From an uncultured Prochlorococcus sp. (lineage in GTDB: Bacteria > Cyanobacteriota > Cyanobacteriia > PCC-6307 > Cyanobiaceae): a stretch of DNA of 64,000 nt. Shown piece by piece: positions 31,654-41,495 of the stretch; position 1 is the first letter of the stretch, and every line of letters begins with the position of its first letter. Below the pieces are notes generated by a model, which saw only the letters and a list, made by a program, of their open reading frames with translations, was not told where the DNA came from and made no database searches. A program made the translations under genes and the position numbers. The stretch spans positions 29,555 through 93,554 of the forward strand of contig CACFAG010000003.1 of NCBI GenBank assembly GCA_902564235.1, in the 5' to 3' direction.

Positions 31654-32097
31654 ATGATGAATATTTTATTGATAAATGGACCAAATCTTAATCTTTTGGG
31701 CACTAGAGAACCTGAAATATATGGTAATAAAACATTGAGTGATATAGAAAAAGATTTAACTAAAGTTGCTAAAGAAAAAAGTATTAATCTTGAATGTTTT
31801 CAAAGTAATCACGAAGGAGAAATAGTAGATAAAATTCAGGAGTCTGTAAAAAGTATCCAAGGCATTCTTATAAATGCTGGTGCTTTTACTCATACCTCGA
31901 TTTCTATTCGTGATGCTTTAATTGGATCGAAAATTCCTTTTGTAGAGTTACATATTTCAAATATTTTCAGTAGAGAAGATTTTCGTAAAGAATCTTTTCT
32001 TACAGATAAAGCTATAGGAATTATTAGTGGATTCGGCATATCGAGTTATTCCTTAGCTCTTCAAGGAATCATTGGATATTTGAGTTTTAAAGATTAA
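31654..32097 (+). CDS. aroQ: Type II 3-dehydroquinate dehydratase
   Basis: Catalyses 3-dehydroquinate to 3-dehydroshikimate, step three of the shikimate pathway. The conserved start [21 protein letters not shown] holds the catalytic Arg and Tyr. The active-site His is in VELHISN, and [17 protein letters not shown] is the family's second signature. Start: ATG 31654 (or 31657); an open frame extends to 31591 with a TTG, but the extra residues ([14 protein letters not shown]) do not match the family. 147 aa is the normal length. miaE starts 1 base after the stop. Confidence 0.95.
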   Translation: MMNILLINGPNLNLLGTREPEIYGNKTLSDIEKDLTKVAKEKSINLECFQSNHEGEIVDKIQESVKSIQGILINAGAFTHTSISIRDALIGSKIPFVELHISNIFSREDFRKESFLTDKAIGIISGFGISSYSLALQGIIGYLSFKD

Positions 32098-32706
32098 ATG
32101 CTAATCGATTTTAAAAGGCCCACCTCTCATATTAAATATTTGTCGTCATTTACCTCAGATGAGTGGATCAAACTCGCATTATCTAATCCAATAGATATTC
32201 TTATTGACCATGCTCATTGTGAAAGAAAAGCAGCAGGAGTAGCTATTCAATTGATGTTTAGATATCCATCAGAGCCAGATCTAGCAGAAGTTTTAAGTCC
32301 AATAGCGAGAGAGGAATTAGGGCATTTTGAAAAAATACTTTATTTTTTAAAGGATCTTGGACATTCTCTTGAGTCCTTAAAACCGCCTCCATATGGAGCT
32401 GAATTGTCCAAGAATATAAGAAAGGAAGAGCCCAATAGAATGCTTGATAGTTTTTTAATAGCAGGACTTATTGAAGCAAGAAGTCATGAAAGATTAAGCT
32501 TGCTTGCGCTGAATTATGAAGATAAATCGTTTAAATCACTTTATGAGTCTCTGTTAGAGAGTGAGGCAAGACATTTTGGAGTTTACTGGAAACTAGCGCA
32601 AACTAAATTTTCTAAAAATCAAACTTTCAAAAGGTTAGAGGAATTGTCTGAAATTGAGTCAGCAATACTGGCTGAAACTTTTATATTGCCAAGAGTACAT
32701 AGCTAA
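32098..32706 (+). CDS. miaE: tRNA-(ms2io6A)-hydroxylase MiaE
   Basis: 202 aa ferritin-like di-iron enzyme that hydroxylates the isopentenyl group of ms2i6A37 in tRNAs reading U-starting codons. The four metal-binding runs are DHAHCERKAAG, REELGHFEKI, IEARSHERLSL and ESEARHFGVYW, each with the Glu/His pairs of the four-helix bundle. The ATG overlaps the region right after the aroQ stop, so they are probably co-transcribed. Also found in other marine cyanobacteria. Confidence 0.92.
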   Translation: MLIDFKRPTSHIKYLSSFTSDEWIKLALSNPIDILIDHAHCERKAAGVAIQLMFRYPSEPDLAEVLSPIAREELGHFEKILYFLKDLGHSLESLKPPPYGAELSKNIRKEEPNRMLDSFLIAGLIEARSHERLSLLALNYEDKSFKSLYESLLESEARHFGVYWKLAQTKFSKNQTFKRLEELSEIESAILAETFILPRVHS

Positions 32707-32722
32707 AGTTAATAAAATAAAA

Positions 32723-33478
32723 ATGATAATAAAAAAGTTCTTAAGTTTACTTAATCCAGATAAAACTGATTTGCCAACATTCACCATCGTCGGTGTAGGC
32801 CCTGGAGATCCATCGCTTTTAACAATTGCTGCTGTGGATGCAATACGAAAAGCGAAAGTTATAGTTTTTCCAATTTCAGATGATAATAAAAAGAGTTTCG
32901 CTGCAGAAATAGTCAAGAAGTACACCAAATTTAAAAAAAATATCCCTATCATCTTTCCAATGGCTAGGAAGGATTTTGATCCAGATGAAATATGGTCTAA
33001 TGCTGTAGAAAAAATTGTGAAATTTATAAAAAATGGAGAATCAGTTGTTTTACTTTGTCTTGGAGATACTTCCCTATTTGCAAGTTCCTCTAATATTTTG
33101 AGGTTAATAAAAAATAATCATGCTGAAATTATTACCAAAACCATACCTGGTATTTCCTCTATTTCAGCAGCAGCAGCTTTGAATGATTTTGATTTGGTAA
33201 AAAAAGGCGAGACCTTGATCATCAAAGAATGTCCTTCTTCAGAATCTGAATTAACAGCCCTAATTAGAGAAAGTAAGTCAAATAAAACGGTATTGGCCAT
33301 TATGAAAGTTGGCAAAAGATGGAATTTAGTCAGGGAAATTTTAAAAAAAGAGGATATCATCAATACATCACTAATAGCTTTAAGTGTTGGGATGCCTGAC
33401 CAAATTATTCAATATGCATCACAATATAAAGAGGAATTTATGCCTTATTTTTCTTTGATTTTGATAAGGTTCGATTAA
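32723..33478 (+). CDS. cobI: Precorrin-2 C20-methyltransferase
   Basis: 251 aa from ATG 32723, 16 bases after miaE; a longer frame into miaE has no support. The tetrapyrrole-methylase motif FTIVGVGPGDPSLLT lies near residue 18, followed by VVLLCLGDTSLFASS and a further block TIPGISSISAAAALNDF. This enzyme transfers a methyl from S-adenosylmethionine to C20 of precorrin-2 in cobalamin synthesis. Prochlorococcus makes pseudocobalamin, so the role fits. Length matches CobI/CbiL rather than other CobJ/M paralogues. The next gene starts on the last base of the stop. Confidence 0.9.
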   Translation: MIIKKFLSLLNPDKTDLPTFTIVGVGPGDPSLLTIAAVDAIRKAKVIVFPISDDNKKSFAAEIVKKYTKFKKNIPIIFPMARKDFDPDEIWSNAVEKIVKFIKNGESVVLLCLGDTSLFASSSNILRLIKNNHAEIITKTIPGISSISAAAALNDFDLVKKGETLIIKECPSSESELTALIRESKSNKTVLAIMKVGKRWNLVREILKKEDIINTSLIALSVGMPDQIIQYASQYKEEFMPYFSLILIRFD

Positions 33479-33963
33479 TGTATAAAAAAGAAAAATTAGT
33501 TGAAAATCAATTTACGTGGCCAATATGTAAGGATCTATTATTTCTTGTTCTTGAAGATAAGGTTAGTGATGTTTTTGTTTGTGAATTAGTTTGGGAAAGA
33601 CTTTTTTATACTAGAGAAACAATCTTAAATGATTGGTCCTTTAGCGCATTAACTCCTTCTTATTGGTCAGAAAAATTTGAAAAAGCTCCGCAAATCATTT
33701 CAGAGCGACCAGCCTCAGTACATTTGACTCGATCCATTCCAAAAGAGTATAAACAGGGATTGAAAAATTTTCTTAATTTTAAAGGCTATAAGATTAATGA
33801 ACTCTATCCAAGAAGAACTAGAAGAGCGACGGCAGTAAATTGGTTGATTTATTGGGCGATTGAAAATGATTGTTTTTCAAAAGATAGTGGATTAATGCCA
33901 AGTCCTAGTTCACCCCCTGTTAATCCAGTTAAAGGACATTTTGGCGATCCAGAAATTAAATAA
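33478..33963 (+). CDS. DUF1823-like conserved cyanobacterial protein
   Basis: 161 aa. TWPICKDLLFLVLEDKVSD near the N-terminus, FVCELVWERLFYTRE, and the block YPRRTRRATAVNWLIYWA near the middle fit DUF1823, a family mostly found in cyanobacteria and plastids. The ATG overlaps the cobI stop (TAATG), so expression is coupled. The role is unknown. The C-terminal 25 residues are proline-rich and probably unstructured. Confidence 0.7.
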   Translation: MYKKEKLVENQFTWPICKDLLFLVLEDKVSDVFVCELVWERLFYTRETILNDWSFSALTPSYWSEKFEKAPQIISERPASVHLTRSIPKEYKQGLKNFLNFKGYKINELYPRRTRRATAVNWLIYWAIENDCFSKDSGLMPSPSSPPVNPVKGHFGDPEIK

Positions 33964-34037
33964 GTTTTTTTGAAAAAGGTAAATGATTCTATTAAAGTTA
34001 TAGTTGTAATGGATACTATTTTCTTTGGAGAGAAGAA

Positions 34038-35411
34038 TTGAATCTTCCTACAATAGCAATTATCGGAAGACCGAACGTTGGGAAATCTACCTTAGTTAAT
34101 CGTCTTTGCCAAAGTAATGATGCAATAGTATTTGATAAGCCTGGTGTTACGAGAGATAGAACTTATCAAAATGCTTCATGGGGAGGCAAGGAATTTCAAA
34201 TAGTTGATACTGGAGGTTTGGTTTTTGATGACGATAGTGAATTTCTCCCAGAGATAAGGACACAAGTCTTCTTGGCTCTAGAAGAGGCTTCACTTGCGTT
34301 ACTGGTGGTAGATGGAAATCAAGGCGTTACTGATGGTGATTTATCAATAGCAAAATGGTTAAGAAACTCAAGCTGCAGAACAATTGTTGCTGTTAATAAA
34401 TGCGAATCGACTACTTTAGGAATATCCCTAGCTTCAGAGTTCTGGAAATTAGGATTGGGCGAACCTAACCCTGTTTCAGCTATTCATGGTTCAGGTACTG
34501 GAGATCTTTTAGATCTCGTTATTGGCGAACTTCCTGAAAATAATATCCAGGATGATGAAGAAAAGATAATGATGTCAATTATTGGTAGGCCAAATGTTGG
34601 TAAATCTAGTTTGTTAAATTCAATCTGTGGAGAAAAAAGAGCAATAGTTAGTGATATTAGTGGCACGACAACTGATTCAATAGATACTCTTATTAAAAAA
34701 GGCGATAATCATTGGAAAATTATTGATACTGCAGGGATTAGAAGAAAGAAAAATGTTAAATATGGCACTGAATTTTTTGGTATTAATAGGGCTTTTAAAT
34801 CTATAGATAGAAGTGATATTTGTGTTTTAGTTATAGATGCTGTAGATGGAGTAACTGATCAAGACCAGAAGCTGGCTGGGCGCATAGAAGAACAAGGCAG
34901 AGCTTGTATAATTGTTGTTAATAAATGGGATCTTGTAGAAAAAAATAGTTCAACAATTTATCAAGTAGAAAAAGAACTTAGATCTAAACTTTATTTTTTA
35001 CACTGGTCAAAAATGATTTTTATATCTGCCCTAACTGGGCAAAGAGTTGATAATATTTTTGCGCATGCTCTTAATGCTGTAAATCAACATAGAAGAAGAG
35101 TTACAACATCTGTAGTTAATGAAGTACTAAAAGAATCAATCAGTTGGAAAAGTCCTCCAACGAAGAGAAGCGGCAAGCAAGGTAGGCTTTATTACGGTAC
35201 TCAAGTAAAAAACAAACCTCCCACTTTTACTCTTTTTGTAAATGACCCTAAATTATTCGGAATAACTTATAGAAGATATATTGAAAAACAAATTAGAGTA
35301 AATTTAGGCTTTGAAGGCACACCCCTCATTTTACTTTGGAGAGGAAAACAGCAAAGAGCTTTAAATAAAGAAGTCGAAAGAGAAAATATTGAGTTAATTC
35401 AAAAAGATTAA
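34038..35411 (+). CDS. der: Ribosome-assembly GTPase Der (EngA)
   Basis: 457 aa, with two consecutive GTPase domains, the hallmark of Der. Domain 1: [22 protein letters not shown] and VNKCES. Domain 2 from about residue 175: [30 protein letters not shown] and VVNKWDL, then a C-terminal KH-like domain with [18 protein letters not shown]. Der acts in 50S subunit maturation. The gene starts TTG at 34038 (TTG-AAT-CTT); it directly precedes the ECF transporter gene, with overlapping stop and start. Confidence 0.96.
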   Translation: MNLPTIAIIGRPNVGKSTLVNRLCQSNDAIVFDKPGVTRDRTYQNASWGGKEFQIVDTGGLVFDDDSEFLPEIRTQVFLALEEASLALLVVDGNQGVTDGDLSIAKWLRNSSCRTIVAVNKCESTTLGISLASEFWKLGLGEPNPVSAIHGSGTGDLLDLVIGELPENNIQDDEEKIMMSIIGRPNVGKSSLLNSICGEKRAIVSDISGTTTDSIDTLIKKGDNHWKIIDTAGIRRKKNVKYGTEFFGINRAFKSIDRSDICVLVIDAVDGVTDQDQKLAGRIEEQGRACIIVVNKWDLVEKNSSTIYQVEKELRSKLYFLHWSKMIFISALTGQRVDNIFAHALNAVNQHRRRVTTSVVNEVLKESISWKSPPTKRSGKQGRLYYGTQVKNKPPTFTLFVNDPKLFGITYRRYIEKQIRVNLGFEGTPLILLWRGKQQRALNKEVERENIELIQKD

Positions 35412-36325
35412 TGAATTTGCTAACCAAATTTTCTGTTGGTCAATACGTTTATGGTAATAGAAGTTGGCTAAGATTTATTGATAGTAGATTAAAAATAATT
35501 ATCGTAATGATATTTTTAATTACTCCAATCTGGGCAGGTCCAATATGGAGATTGAGTTTAGTTGGTTTTTTATTGTTAATTACTTTTTTAAGTTTATTGC
35601 CATCTAGAATATGGTGGCGATCATTATTTTTTCTCTCATGTTTGTCACTATTAATTGGATGTATATCAATACTTGCCTCTTCTGATATTCAATCTCTTGA
35701 TGGCTACTTGAGAAATCCCAATGAGTTGCAAGTAGTATTGGAAAGCCAAAAAGAATGGAATATTTTGCAAATTCCTTCGCAGAAGATATGGTTTATTAAT
35801 TTTGGTCCCTTTAACTTATCAAGAAAAGCCTTTGAACTAGGAATAAAAACCTCTACTTTGATATTTACCGTTATTCATAGTGTGAATTTAATGCTTTTAA
35901 CCACATTGCAGGAAGATATTGTATGGGGATTAAGTTGGTTTATGTATCCATTAAGAAAGATTGGATTGCCAACTAGTAAGTGGCTTTTTCAATTGTTAAT
36001 CGCATTACGTTTCATTCCTCTAGTGCAGGAAGAATTTCAAAATATCATTAAATCAGTGTCAGTAAGATCAATAAATTTTCGAAATTTAGGATTAAAGAAA
36101 TCCTTTAATGTTTTATTAATCTTAGTAGAAAGGTTATTTCAAAATATATTTCTGAGAATTGATCATGGAGCAGAATCATTACTCTCAAAGAAAAAAATTA
36201 TTATAAAAACCAACAGATTTCGAACTGTTTATCCTTCAAAATCTCTCAATGTAATTGTTAATACATTATCGTTTTGTTTTATTTGCATAGCAATTTTTCT
36301 TAGAAAACTGTATGGTGCATTATAA
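35411..36325 (+). CDS. ECF transporter T component (CbiQ-like permease)
   Basis: 304 aa membrane protein. Hydrophobic segments span about residues 24-48, 49-66, 70-90, 142-165 and 280-300, with the charged coupling loop between. The coupling motif regions near RSINFRNLG and RLFQNIFLRIDHG are arginine-containing helices that contact the ATPase subunits. In cyanobacteria a similar gene often lies next to der; the vitamin is unknown, perhaps biotin or cobalt. The ATG overlaps the der stop. Confidence 0.82.
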   Translation: MNLLTKFSVGQYVYGNRSWLRFIDSRLKIIIVMIFLITPIWAGPIWRLSLVGFLLLITFLSLLPSRIWWRSLFFLSCLSLLIGCISILASSDIQSLDGYLRNPNELQVVLESQKEWNILQIPSQKIWFINFGPFNLSRKAFELGIKTSTLIFTVIHSVNLMLLTTLQEDIVWGLSWFMYPLRKIGLPTSKWLFQLLIALRFIPLVQEEFQNIIKSVSVRSINFRNLGLKKSFNVLLILVERLFQNIFLRIDHGAESLLSKKKIIIKTNRFRTVYPSKSLNVIVNTLSFCFICIAIFLRKLYGAL

Positions 36326-36344
36326 ATAACACAATATTTTAGGT

Positions 36345-36611
36345 TTGAGTTCTGAGCGTTATTTAAACCATCCAACATTTGGCATGCTTTACCAAGTTTC
36401 TCCTGGAAATGATGGGAGAGATATTTATGCGACTTTATACGCTCAAAAAATGTTTTTTTTGGTAGAAGTTCGACAGAGAGAAGTTTTTTTTGAAGTTATA
36501 CCTTATTTAGATGCCCGTAATCAGGCCGAATTAAACCTTCAAAAAGCCAGAAGAAAAGGATCTGAAGAACTATCTAAATGGGAGAATTTATTTACACAAA
36601 CTTTCTTATAA
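36345..36611 (+). CDS. pipX: NtcA co-activator PipX
   Basis: 88 aa, TTG start at 36345. PipX binds either the nitrogen regulator NtcA or PII and so links nitrogen status to transcription. The run SERYLNHPTFGMLYQV at residues 3-18 is the conserved Tudor-like start and is followed by ATLYAQKMFFLVEVRQ; the C-terminal half is helical. It is small and well matched to cyanobacterial PipX. It precedes pipY with a 3-base gap, the usual pair. Confidence 0.9.
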   Translation: MSSERYLNHPTFGMLYQVSPGNDGRDIYATLYAQKMFFLVEVRQREVFFEVIPYLDARNQAELNLQKARRKGSEELSKWENLFTQTFL

Positions 36612-36614
36612 AAG

Positions 36615-37250
36615 GTGAACCCTGAAAATTATTTAAAAATAAAAAATAAAATACCATCAAATGTAAATATTCTTGCGGTAAGTAAAGGATTTAAAAGTCA
36701 AGAAATCAAGACTATTCAAAATATAGGTCAGAACGATTTTGGTGAAAGTAAGGTTCAAGAGGCGTTTGAAAAACAATTAACCCTAAAAGATCTTAAACAA
36801 ATAAATTGGCACTTTATTGGAAGAATACAAAGTAATAAAATAAGAAAAATAGTTCAAAATTTTAAATACATTCATTCAGTAGATACATTTGAAAAGTTGC
36901 AAAAGATTTCTAATATTTCTCATGAAGAGAAGAAAAATCCATTAATAATGTTGCAGGTTAAGTTGAGTGATGACCCAACTAAAGGCGGCTTCAATCCAGA
37001 ATTTTTGATTTCGAAATGGAGAGAAATTCAAGAGTTGAAAAATATTTCATTGACTGGTTTGATGACTATCAATCCTAGAGGACTTAGCTCAAAAGAAAAT
37101 TCAGGGTTGTTCAAAAAATGTCGTGCTCTCGCTGATTCTCTACAATTACCAGATTGTTCAATGGGGATGTCAGGTGATTGGGAGGAAGCTATTGATGCTG
37201 GATCAACTTGGTTAAGATTAGGATCATTGATTTTTGGAGGCAGATCCTAA
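36615..37250 (+). CDS. pipY: PLP-binding protein PipY (YggS family)
   Basis: 211 aa, GTG start 36615. The Schiff-base Lys is in ILAVSKGFKSQEI near residue 23, and the PLP-site motifs are NDFGESKVQEAFEK, WHFIGRIQSNKIRK and SMGMSGDWEEAID, with the phosphate-binding end TWLRLGSLIFGGR. The family maintains PLP homeostasis. In cyanobacteria pipX and pipY are coregulated, as the 3-base spacing suggests. The next gene is sepF, the conserved order in cyanobacteria. Confidence 0.92.
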   Translation: MNPENYLKIKNKIPSNVNILAVSKGFKSQEIKTIQNIGQNDFGESKVQEAFEKQLTLKDLKQINWHFIGRIQSNKIRKIVQNFKYIHSVDTFEKLQKISNISHEEKKNPLIMLQVKLSDDPTKGGFNPEFLISKWREIQELKNISLTGLMTINPRGLSSKENSGLFKKCRALADSLQLPDCSMGMSGDWEEAIDAGSTWLRLGSLIFGGRS

Positions 37251-37397
37251 TTAGTTTTTTTATAAAAATCTTATCTATAAACTTGCAGTAAAGTTCAACT
37301 AACGTTATTTAAGTATAGGTAGTTTATTCATTTAAAAAATGAATCTATTACTTAAGGTTCTTAAACCTTACTAATCAATTTCAAGAGGATTTAAAAG

Positions 37398-37973
37398 GTG
37401 TCACTTATTTCTAGATTAAAGGCAGTTGTTGCAGGGGATGAGTATCTCGATGATGATTTTGATGAGTTGGATTATCCTTCAGAGGATGAATTAAATGATA
37501 TTAATAATTTCAAACAAAATCCAAAGAATGCAAATGCCCTTGCAAATTCAAATCCATTCGATTTTATGAATAACAACAGATCATCAAAAGTAGTTGGTAT
37601 GCCTGGAATCTCAAATACATCCTCAGAAGTAAGCTTAATGGAACCAAGAAGTTTTGATGAGATGCCTCAAGCTATACAAGCATTAAGAGAGAGAAAAACC
37701 GTAATTCTTAATTTAACTATGATGGATCCTGATCAAGCTCAAAGAGCGGTTGATTTTATTGCCGGGGGCACATATGCAATTGATGGACATCAAGAGAGAG
37801 TCGGTGAAAGTATTTTTCTTTTTGCTCCAAGTTGTGTAAATGTAACTAGTTCTTCCCCAGAAGAAGCTTCTCCTTCTTCTGTGTCAACAGAAGCAACACC
37901 ACAATATAGTTTGGGCAAAAATACTGCTCCTGAACCAGCATGGGGTAATTCTAAATTAAGTGCTTTTTCATGA
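37398..37973 (+). CDS. sepF: Cell-division protein SepF
   Basis: 191 aa, GTG start. The N-terminal membrane-anchoring amphipathic helix [17 protein letters not shown] is followed by an acidic linker. The DUF552 core starts [18 protein letters not shown] and continues with [23 protein letters not shown] and [12 protein letters not shown]. SepF bundles FtsZ filaments and anchors them at midcell. The C-terminal 45 residues are low-complexity. It is followed closely by proC (7-base gap). Confidence 0.93.
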   Translation: MSLISRLKAVVAGDEYLDDDFDELDYPSEDELNDINNFKQNPKNANALANSNPFDFMNNNRSSKVVGMPGISNTSSEVSLMEPRSFDEMPQAIQALRERKTVILNLTMMDPDQAQRAVDFIAGGTYAIDGHQERVGESIFLFAPSCVNVTSSSPEEASPSSVSTEATPQYSLGKNTAPEPAWGNSKLSAFS

Positions 37974-37980
37974 TTAAATT

Positions 37981-38793
37981 GTGATAGACAAAATTGCGAT
38001 TATTGGTTTTGGAAATATTGCAAGTGCTATAGTTACCCCTCTATTAGATAACAAATTAATTCAGCCAAAGAATGTTTTTTGTGTTGTAAATACAGAAAAA
38101 AGTTTAGAAAACATAAAAAAAAATTATAAACATAATATAAACGTTTATAAATCAGGTTCTGAAGAGTCAAAAATAATTTGGGATTGTAAATATAAACTTC
38201 TTTCGATAAAACCCCAACAATTAAATAATATAAGTGAGGCCCATCATATAAAAAATAAGGACAATTTAATAGTTTCAATTCTTGCCGGGGTTTCAATAAA
38301 TAGACTTACTCAAAAATTTCCAAATCATAAATGCGTGAGGGTGGTTACAAATATTCCAATAACTATTGGAAAAGGTTTAACAGGGATTTCTTGGGGAGAA
38401 GAAATTAAAGAAGATCAGAAACAATTTACAAAAAAATTATTTGAAAATACTAGTAAAATTTATGAATTTCCTGAAGATTACCTAGATATATTTTTAGCTT
38501 TAACTTCATCAGGTCCTGCAATTATTGCTTTAATTATAGAAGCATTAAGTGATGGAGGATTAAGTGGGGGATTACCAAAAATAATTTCAGAGGAACTTGT
38601 TATGGAAATGATACTAGGGACTATTTGTCTAATAAAGGAAAATAAACTTACTACCTCTGAGCTTAAAAATTTAGTAACCTCTCCAGGTGGCACAACTATT
38701 TCTGCTCTAAGGGTTTTAGAAAAAAAGAGTGTAAGGTCAGCATTAATGGAATCAATAGTTTCAGCTAGCAATAGAAGTAAAGAGTTTCGTTAG
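37981..38793 (+). CDS. proC: Pyrroline-5-carboxylate reductase
   Basis: 270 aa, GTG start at 37981, directly followed by the nucleotide-binding IAIIGFGNIASAIVTPLL. It makes proline from P5C with NAD(P)H. Further motifs: ILAGVSINRL, VVTNIPITIGKGL and, near the end, LVTSPGGTTISALRVLE. Length agrees with the family. It ends the pipX-pipY-sepF-proC unit; a convergent gene begins 9 bases later. Confidence 0.93.
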   Translation: MIDKIAIIGFGNIASAIVTPLLDNKLIQPKNVFCVVNTEKSLENIKKNYKHNINVYKSGSEESKIIWDCKYKLLSIKPQQLNNISEAHHIKNKDNLIVSILAGVSINRLTQKFPNHKCVRVVTNIPITIGKGLTGISWGEEIKEDQKQFTKKLFENTSKIYEFPEDYLDIFLALTSSGPAIIALIIEALSDGGLSGGLPKIISEELVMEMILGTICLIKENKLTTSELKNLVTSPGGTTISALRVLEKKSVRSALMESIVSASNRSKEFR

Positions 38794-38802
38794 TTTTTGA
38801 GA

Positions 38803-39957
38803 CTATTTTTTAAAGTTCATATAAACGTTTTCAAGTGAATTTATATTTTTAGCAATTGTGTATCTCTCAAGTATACGTTCTCTAGCTTTTTCTCCAAGAT
38901 CTTTTGTAAATGAAGGGTGTTCTACAAGAATTGGGATTATAGTTTTTAATTGTGCAGCCACATTATCAGTTGAAATTACTATTCCTGCTCCGTTTTCTAA
39001 AACTTCACCATCAGCTCCCGCATCTGTAGCTACACAAGCAGTACCAGCAGACATTGCCTCTAAAAGTGATAATGATAAACCTTCTACTAAGCTTGGTAAG
39101 AAAAATACTTCCGCTATTTGCATTATTGCTATCCTAGTTTCTAAATCTAATTCGGCGCCCCACCAAATTAATTTCTCATTACTTAGGTTAGAAAAACTAT
39201 TTTCAAGTGTTGGTTTCATTGGACCATCCCCAACAATAACTAATTTGCAATTTTGAGTTTTTGTTTGGCGCCAAGAACGTAAAAGTGCCTCGATATTTTT
39301 CTCATTTGCAACCCTTCCCATGTATAAAAAGATTCTTTCATTTCCAAGTTTGTTTTTCACCTGATCATATTTTTTACTTTTTTCAGAAAAAGGTTTCCAA
39401 ATATTTTCATCAACGCCGTTTGGAATAATTATTTGTTTTTCTTTAGGTACTCCTAATTTCTCAAGAACATTTTTTTGAGGTTCAGAAAAAATAATAATTT
39501 TATCGAACTTTGCTAAAGAGGGAGCATAAAGTTGATATGTTAATTGTTGAGTGCTCGCAGTTAGATTTCTATTTTTTGCATCAAATGGAGGATGAAATGT
39601 TCCAATAAGAGGAACATTAATTTCATTACAAAGCTCTGGAAGTCTAAAGTCTAAAGGAGATAAAGTTAGGCTTGCATGTACTATGTCAGGTTTTAATCTT
39701 TCCAATGATAGCCTTAGCTCTTTTTCTGCCCTTGGCGAAGGTATTGTATAAACTTGAGACTTAATTAAATATGGGAGACTTACATCAGGATCATTTGCAA
39801 GAAATAATGGGTTTGATGAATTTGAACTAGAGGGATTGTCGAAATGAATAAAACTAATTTTATGACCTCTAGCCTTTAATTCCTTAGTAGTTAAATTACC
39901 ATAAGTTACATTTCCACAAAAAGGGGATTTCTTACCCAACCAGGCAATATGAACCAC
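38803..39957 (-). CDS. GT4 glycosyltransferase, possibly DgdA-type
   Basis: 384 aa, two-domain GT-B enzyme. The start MVHIAWLGKKSPFCGNVTYG is what I recall for cyanobacterial DgdA, the digalactosyldiacylglycerol synthase, but I am not certain. The C-terminal domain includes IFLYMGRVANEKNIEALLRS (donor site) and FFLPSLVEGLSLSLLEAMSAG (the E-x7-E motif). DgdA would make the thylakoid lipid DGDG from MGDG. Another acceptor, such as a sulpholipid precursor or a glycan, is possible. It lies between proC and recO. Confidence 0.85.
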   Translation of the reverse strand: MVHIAWLGKKSPFCGNVTYGNLTTKELKARGHKISFIHFDNPSSSNSSNPLFLANDPDVSLPYLIKSQVYTIPSPRAEKELRLSLERLKPDIVHASLTLSPLDFRLPELCNEINVPLIGTFHPPFDAKNRNLTASTQQLTYQLYAPSLAKFDKIIIFSEPQKNVLEKLGVPKEKQIIIPNGVDENIWKPFSEKSKKYDQVKNKLGNERIFLYMGRVANEKNIEALLRSWRQTKTQNCKLVIVGDGPMKPTLENSFSNLSNEKLIWWGAELDLETRIAIMQIAEVFFLPSLVEGLSLSLLEAMSAGTACVATDAGADGEVLENGAGIVISTDNVAAQLKTIIPILVEHPSFTKDLGEKARERILERYTIAKNINSLENVYMNFKK

Positions 39958-40042
39958 ATTAATAAAATAAACTATTTATTAAGTTAACAGGCAAAGACGC
40001 CATGATCATATTTTTTAAATTTTTTAATGCTTCATGAAGATG

Positions 40043-40828
40043 CTAACTATATATTTCTCTCAACATTTTTAGTGAAGATAGCTCCTTCTCTAATTGAGTA
40101 CAGATCCAAGTTTCAATAATAAATAATATTTTAAGCCAGACTTTTTTTGGACCCAACAATTCTCCATTGGATTTTATTGGTAATTCGGGGAAAAGAAGTC
40201 TCTGTAATAGAGCAACTTCAGATGCATTTATTTTTAGATTACTTTGAGGATCTTTCATGGACGAAAACCCTTGACTTGGCAAATAATAACAACTCCATTC
40301 CCAATTTCCTAAAGGCGGAATAATAGGTTCTCCAGTCTTACAGCAATGATGAATTGGTAAATTTATACCTCCAATGGCTAATAGATGGATTAAAGATTGA
40401 ATACTCATTGAGAGCATTTTAATATCTTCTTCTTTATATGCTTCATACAAATAAATCCTATCTAGATGTGCAAGAACACAAGATAAATAGTTTTGTTGCT
40501 TGTCATTATTGCCTACTAATAAAAAAGTTAATTCAGTTATTGCTTGCGCGGCTGCAAGACATTCAATATTTTTCCCTAGACCAGAATAGCTTTTTAATAT
40601 TTTAATTTGACGTACAGATTTAAGATTTCTTTTCCCAAAAATTTGCAGACTTAAATATGTTAGTGGAGTAGCTGCGGCAAGACTACTTTTAGGACGTCTA
40701 GCACCAGGTACCGCTAATCGTACAATTCCTTGCTCATCAGTAAGAATAGTTATTAATCTATCATTCTCCCCTAATGGAGAAGCTTTAATACAGAGCCCCT
40801 CTAATCTGCACTCGCCAGAACCAGACAT
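40043..40828 (-). CDS. recO: DNA repair protein RecO
   Basis: 261 aa. The N-terminal OB-fold runs from EGLCIKASPLGENDRLIT through RLAVPGARRPKSSLAAATPL to LQIFGKRNLKSV; the helical domain carries a Cys pair (HHCCKTGEP) of the zinc site, less complete than in many RecO proteins. It loads RecA on SSB-coated DNA with RecR. It directly abuts the deoC homologue (same strand, 0-base gap) and is downstream of it, the arrangement seen in other cyanobacteria. Confidence 0.9.
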   Translation of the reverse strand: MSGSGECRLEGLCIKASPLGENDRLITILTDEQGIVRLAVPGARRPKSSLAAATPLTYLSLQIFGKRNLKSVRQIKILKSYSGLGKNIECLAAAQAITELTFLLVGNNDKQQNYLSCVLAHLDRIYLYEAYKEEDIKMLSMSIQSLIHLLAIGGINLPIHHCCKTGEPIIPPLGNWEWSCYYLPSQGFSSMKDPQSNLKINASEVALLQRLLFPELPIKSNGELLGPKKVWLKILFIIETWICTQLEKELSSLKMLREIYS

Positions 40829-41488
40829 TTAAATAACCTTTACTTCTTGAAAAATCTCACAAAAATTAGAAGTTCCAACGCAACTAATTCCATTATCAAA
40901 TAAATCAATAACTTGTGTCAGTTTTTTTATACCACCTACAACTTTGATGTGATTTTGGGAACCCGTTATTTTTAATATTTCCGCTACATCATTTAGTGTA
41001 GTAGGAGGTCCAAACCCGTCCCCAAATTGAAAATTTTTTATTCCTAATTCCAAAGATATTTCTATCGCATTATAAAAAACTTCTTTTGGTAGTTTTGATT
41101 TATTTATGATTATTGAAACTGGTAATCCAGATAACTTCACTTGCTCAATTTCATCAGCGAAAGTTTCTAAGTTTCTTTTGGATAAATTGACAAAGTTTGG
41201 GATATATTCAATTCCGTTTGCACCTTTGTCTTTTGCAAAATTAACTAATTCTACAATAAATGAAACTGGCAAATCAGCTAAAGGGTAAGAAATGAGCGCG
41301 TTTATGTTTGCTTTGTAATTGCTCAAACGGTTTTTAAAATGATCTAAATAATTGAGTGAAGTAGAAATATTCTTGATGTTATATTTTTTTATTAAATCGC
41401 AATTAGCGCAGAAATCTTCCCAGGTTAAATACGGGTTAATAATAATGGCATGAATTTTTTGGTTTAATTCATATTCAATATTGGGCAT
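40829..41488 (-). CDS. deoC: DeoC-family aldolase homologue, catalytic lysine replaced
   Basis: 219 aa TIM-barrel-like. The ordinary family pattern is visible: SLNYLDHFKNRL near the start, the block PLADLPVSFIVELVNFAKDKGA, then a GLPVSIIINKSKLPKE strand and a final VVGGIKKLTQVIDL. The canonical vKTSTGF, whose Lys forms the Schiff base, reads NFQFGDGFGPP. The strand motif with the catalytic Asp reads NGIEYIPN. K in IKVVGG is kept. A deoxyribose-phosphate aldolase reaction is therefore uncertain. It precedes recO directly and follows hpf. Confidence 0.82.
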   Translation of the reverse strand: MPNIEYELNQKIHAIIINPYLTWEDFCANCDLIKKYNIKNISTSLNYLDHFKNRLSNYKANINALISYPLADLPVSFIVELVNFAKDKGANGIEYIPNFVNLSKRNLETFADEIEQVKLSGLPVSIIINKSKLPKEVFYNAIEISLELGIKNFQFGDGFGPPTTLNDVAEILKITGSQNHIKVVGGIKKLTQVIDLFDNGISCVGTSNFCEIFQEVKVI

Positions 41489-41495
41489 TTAAAAG

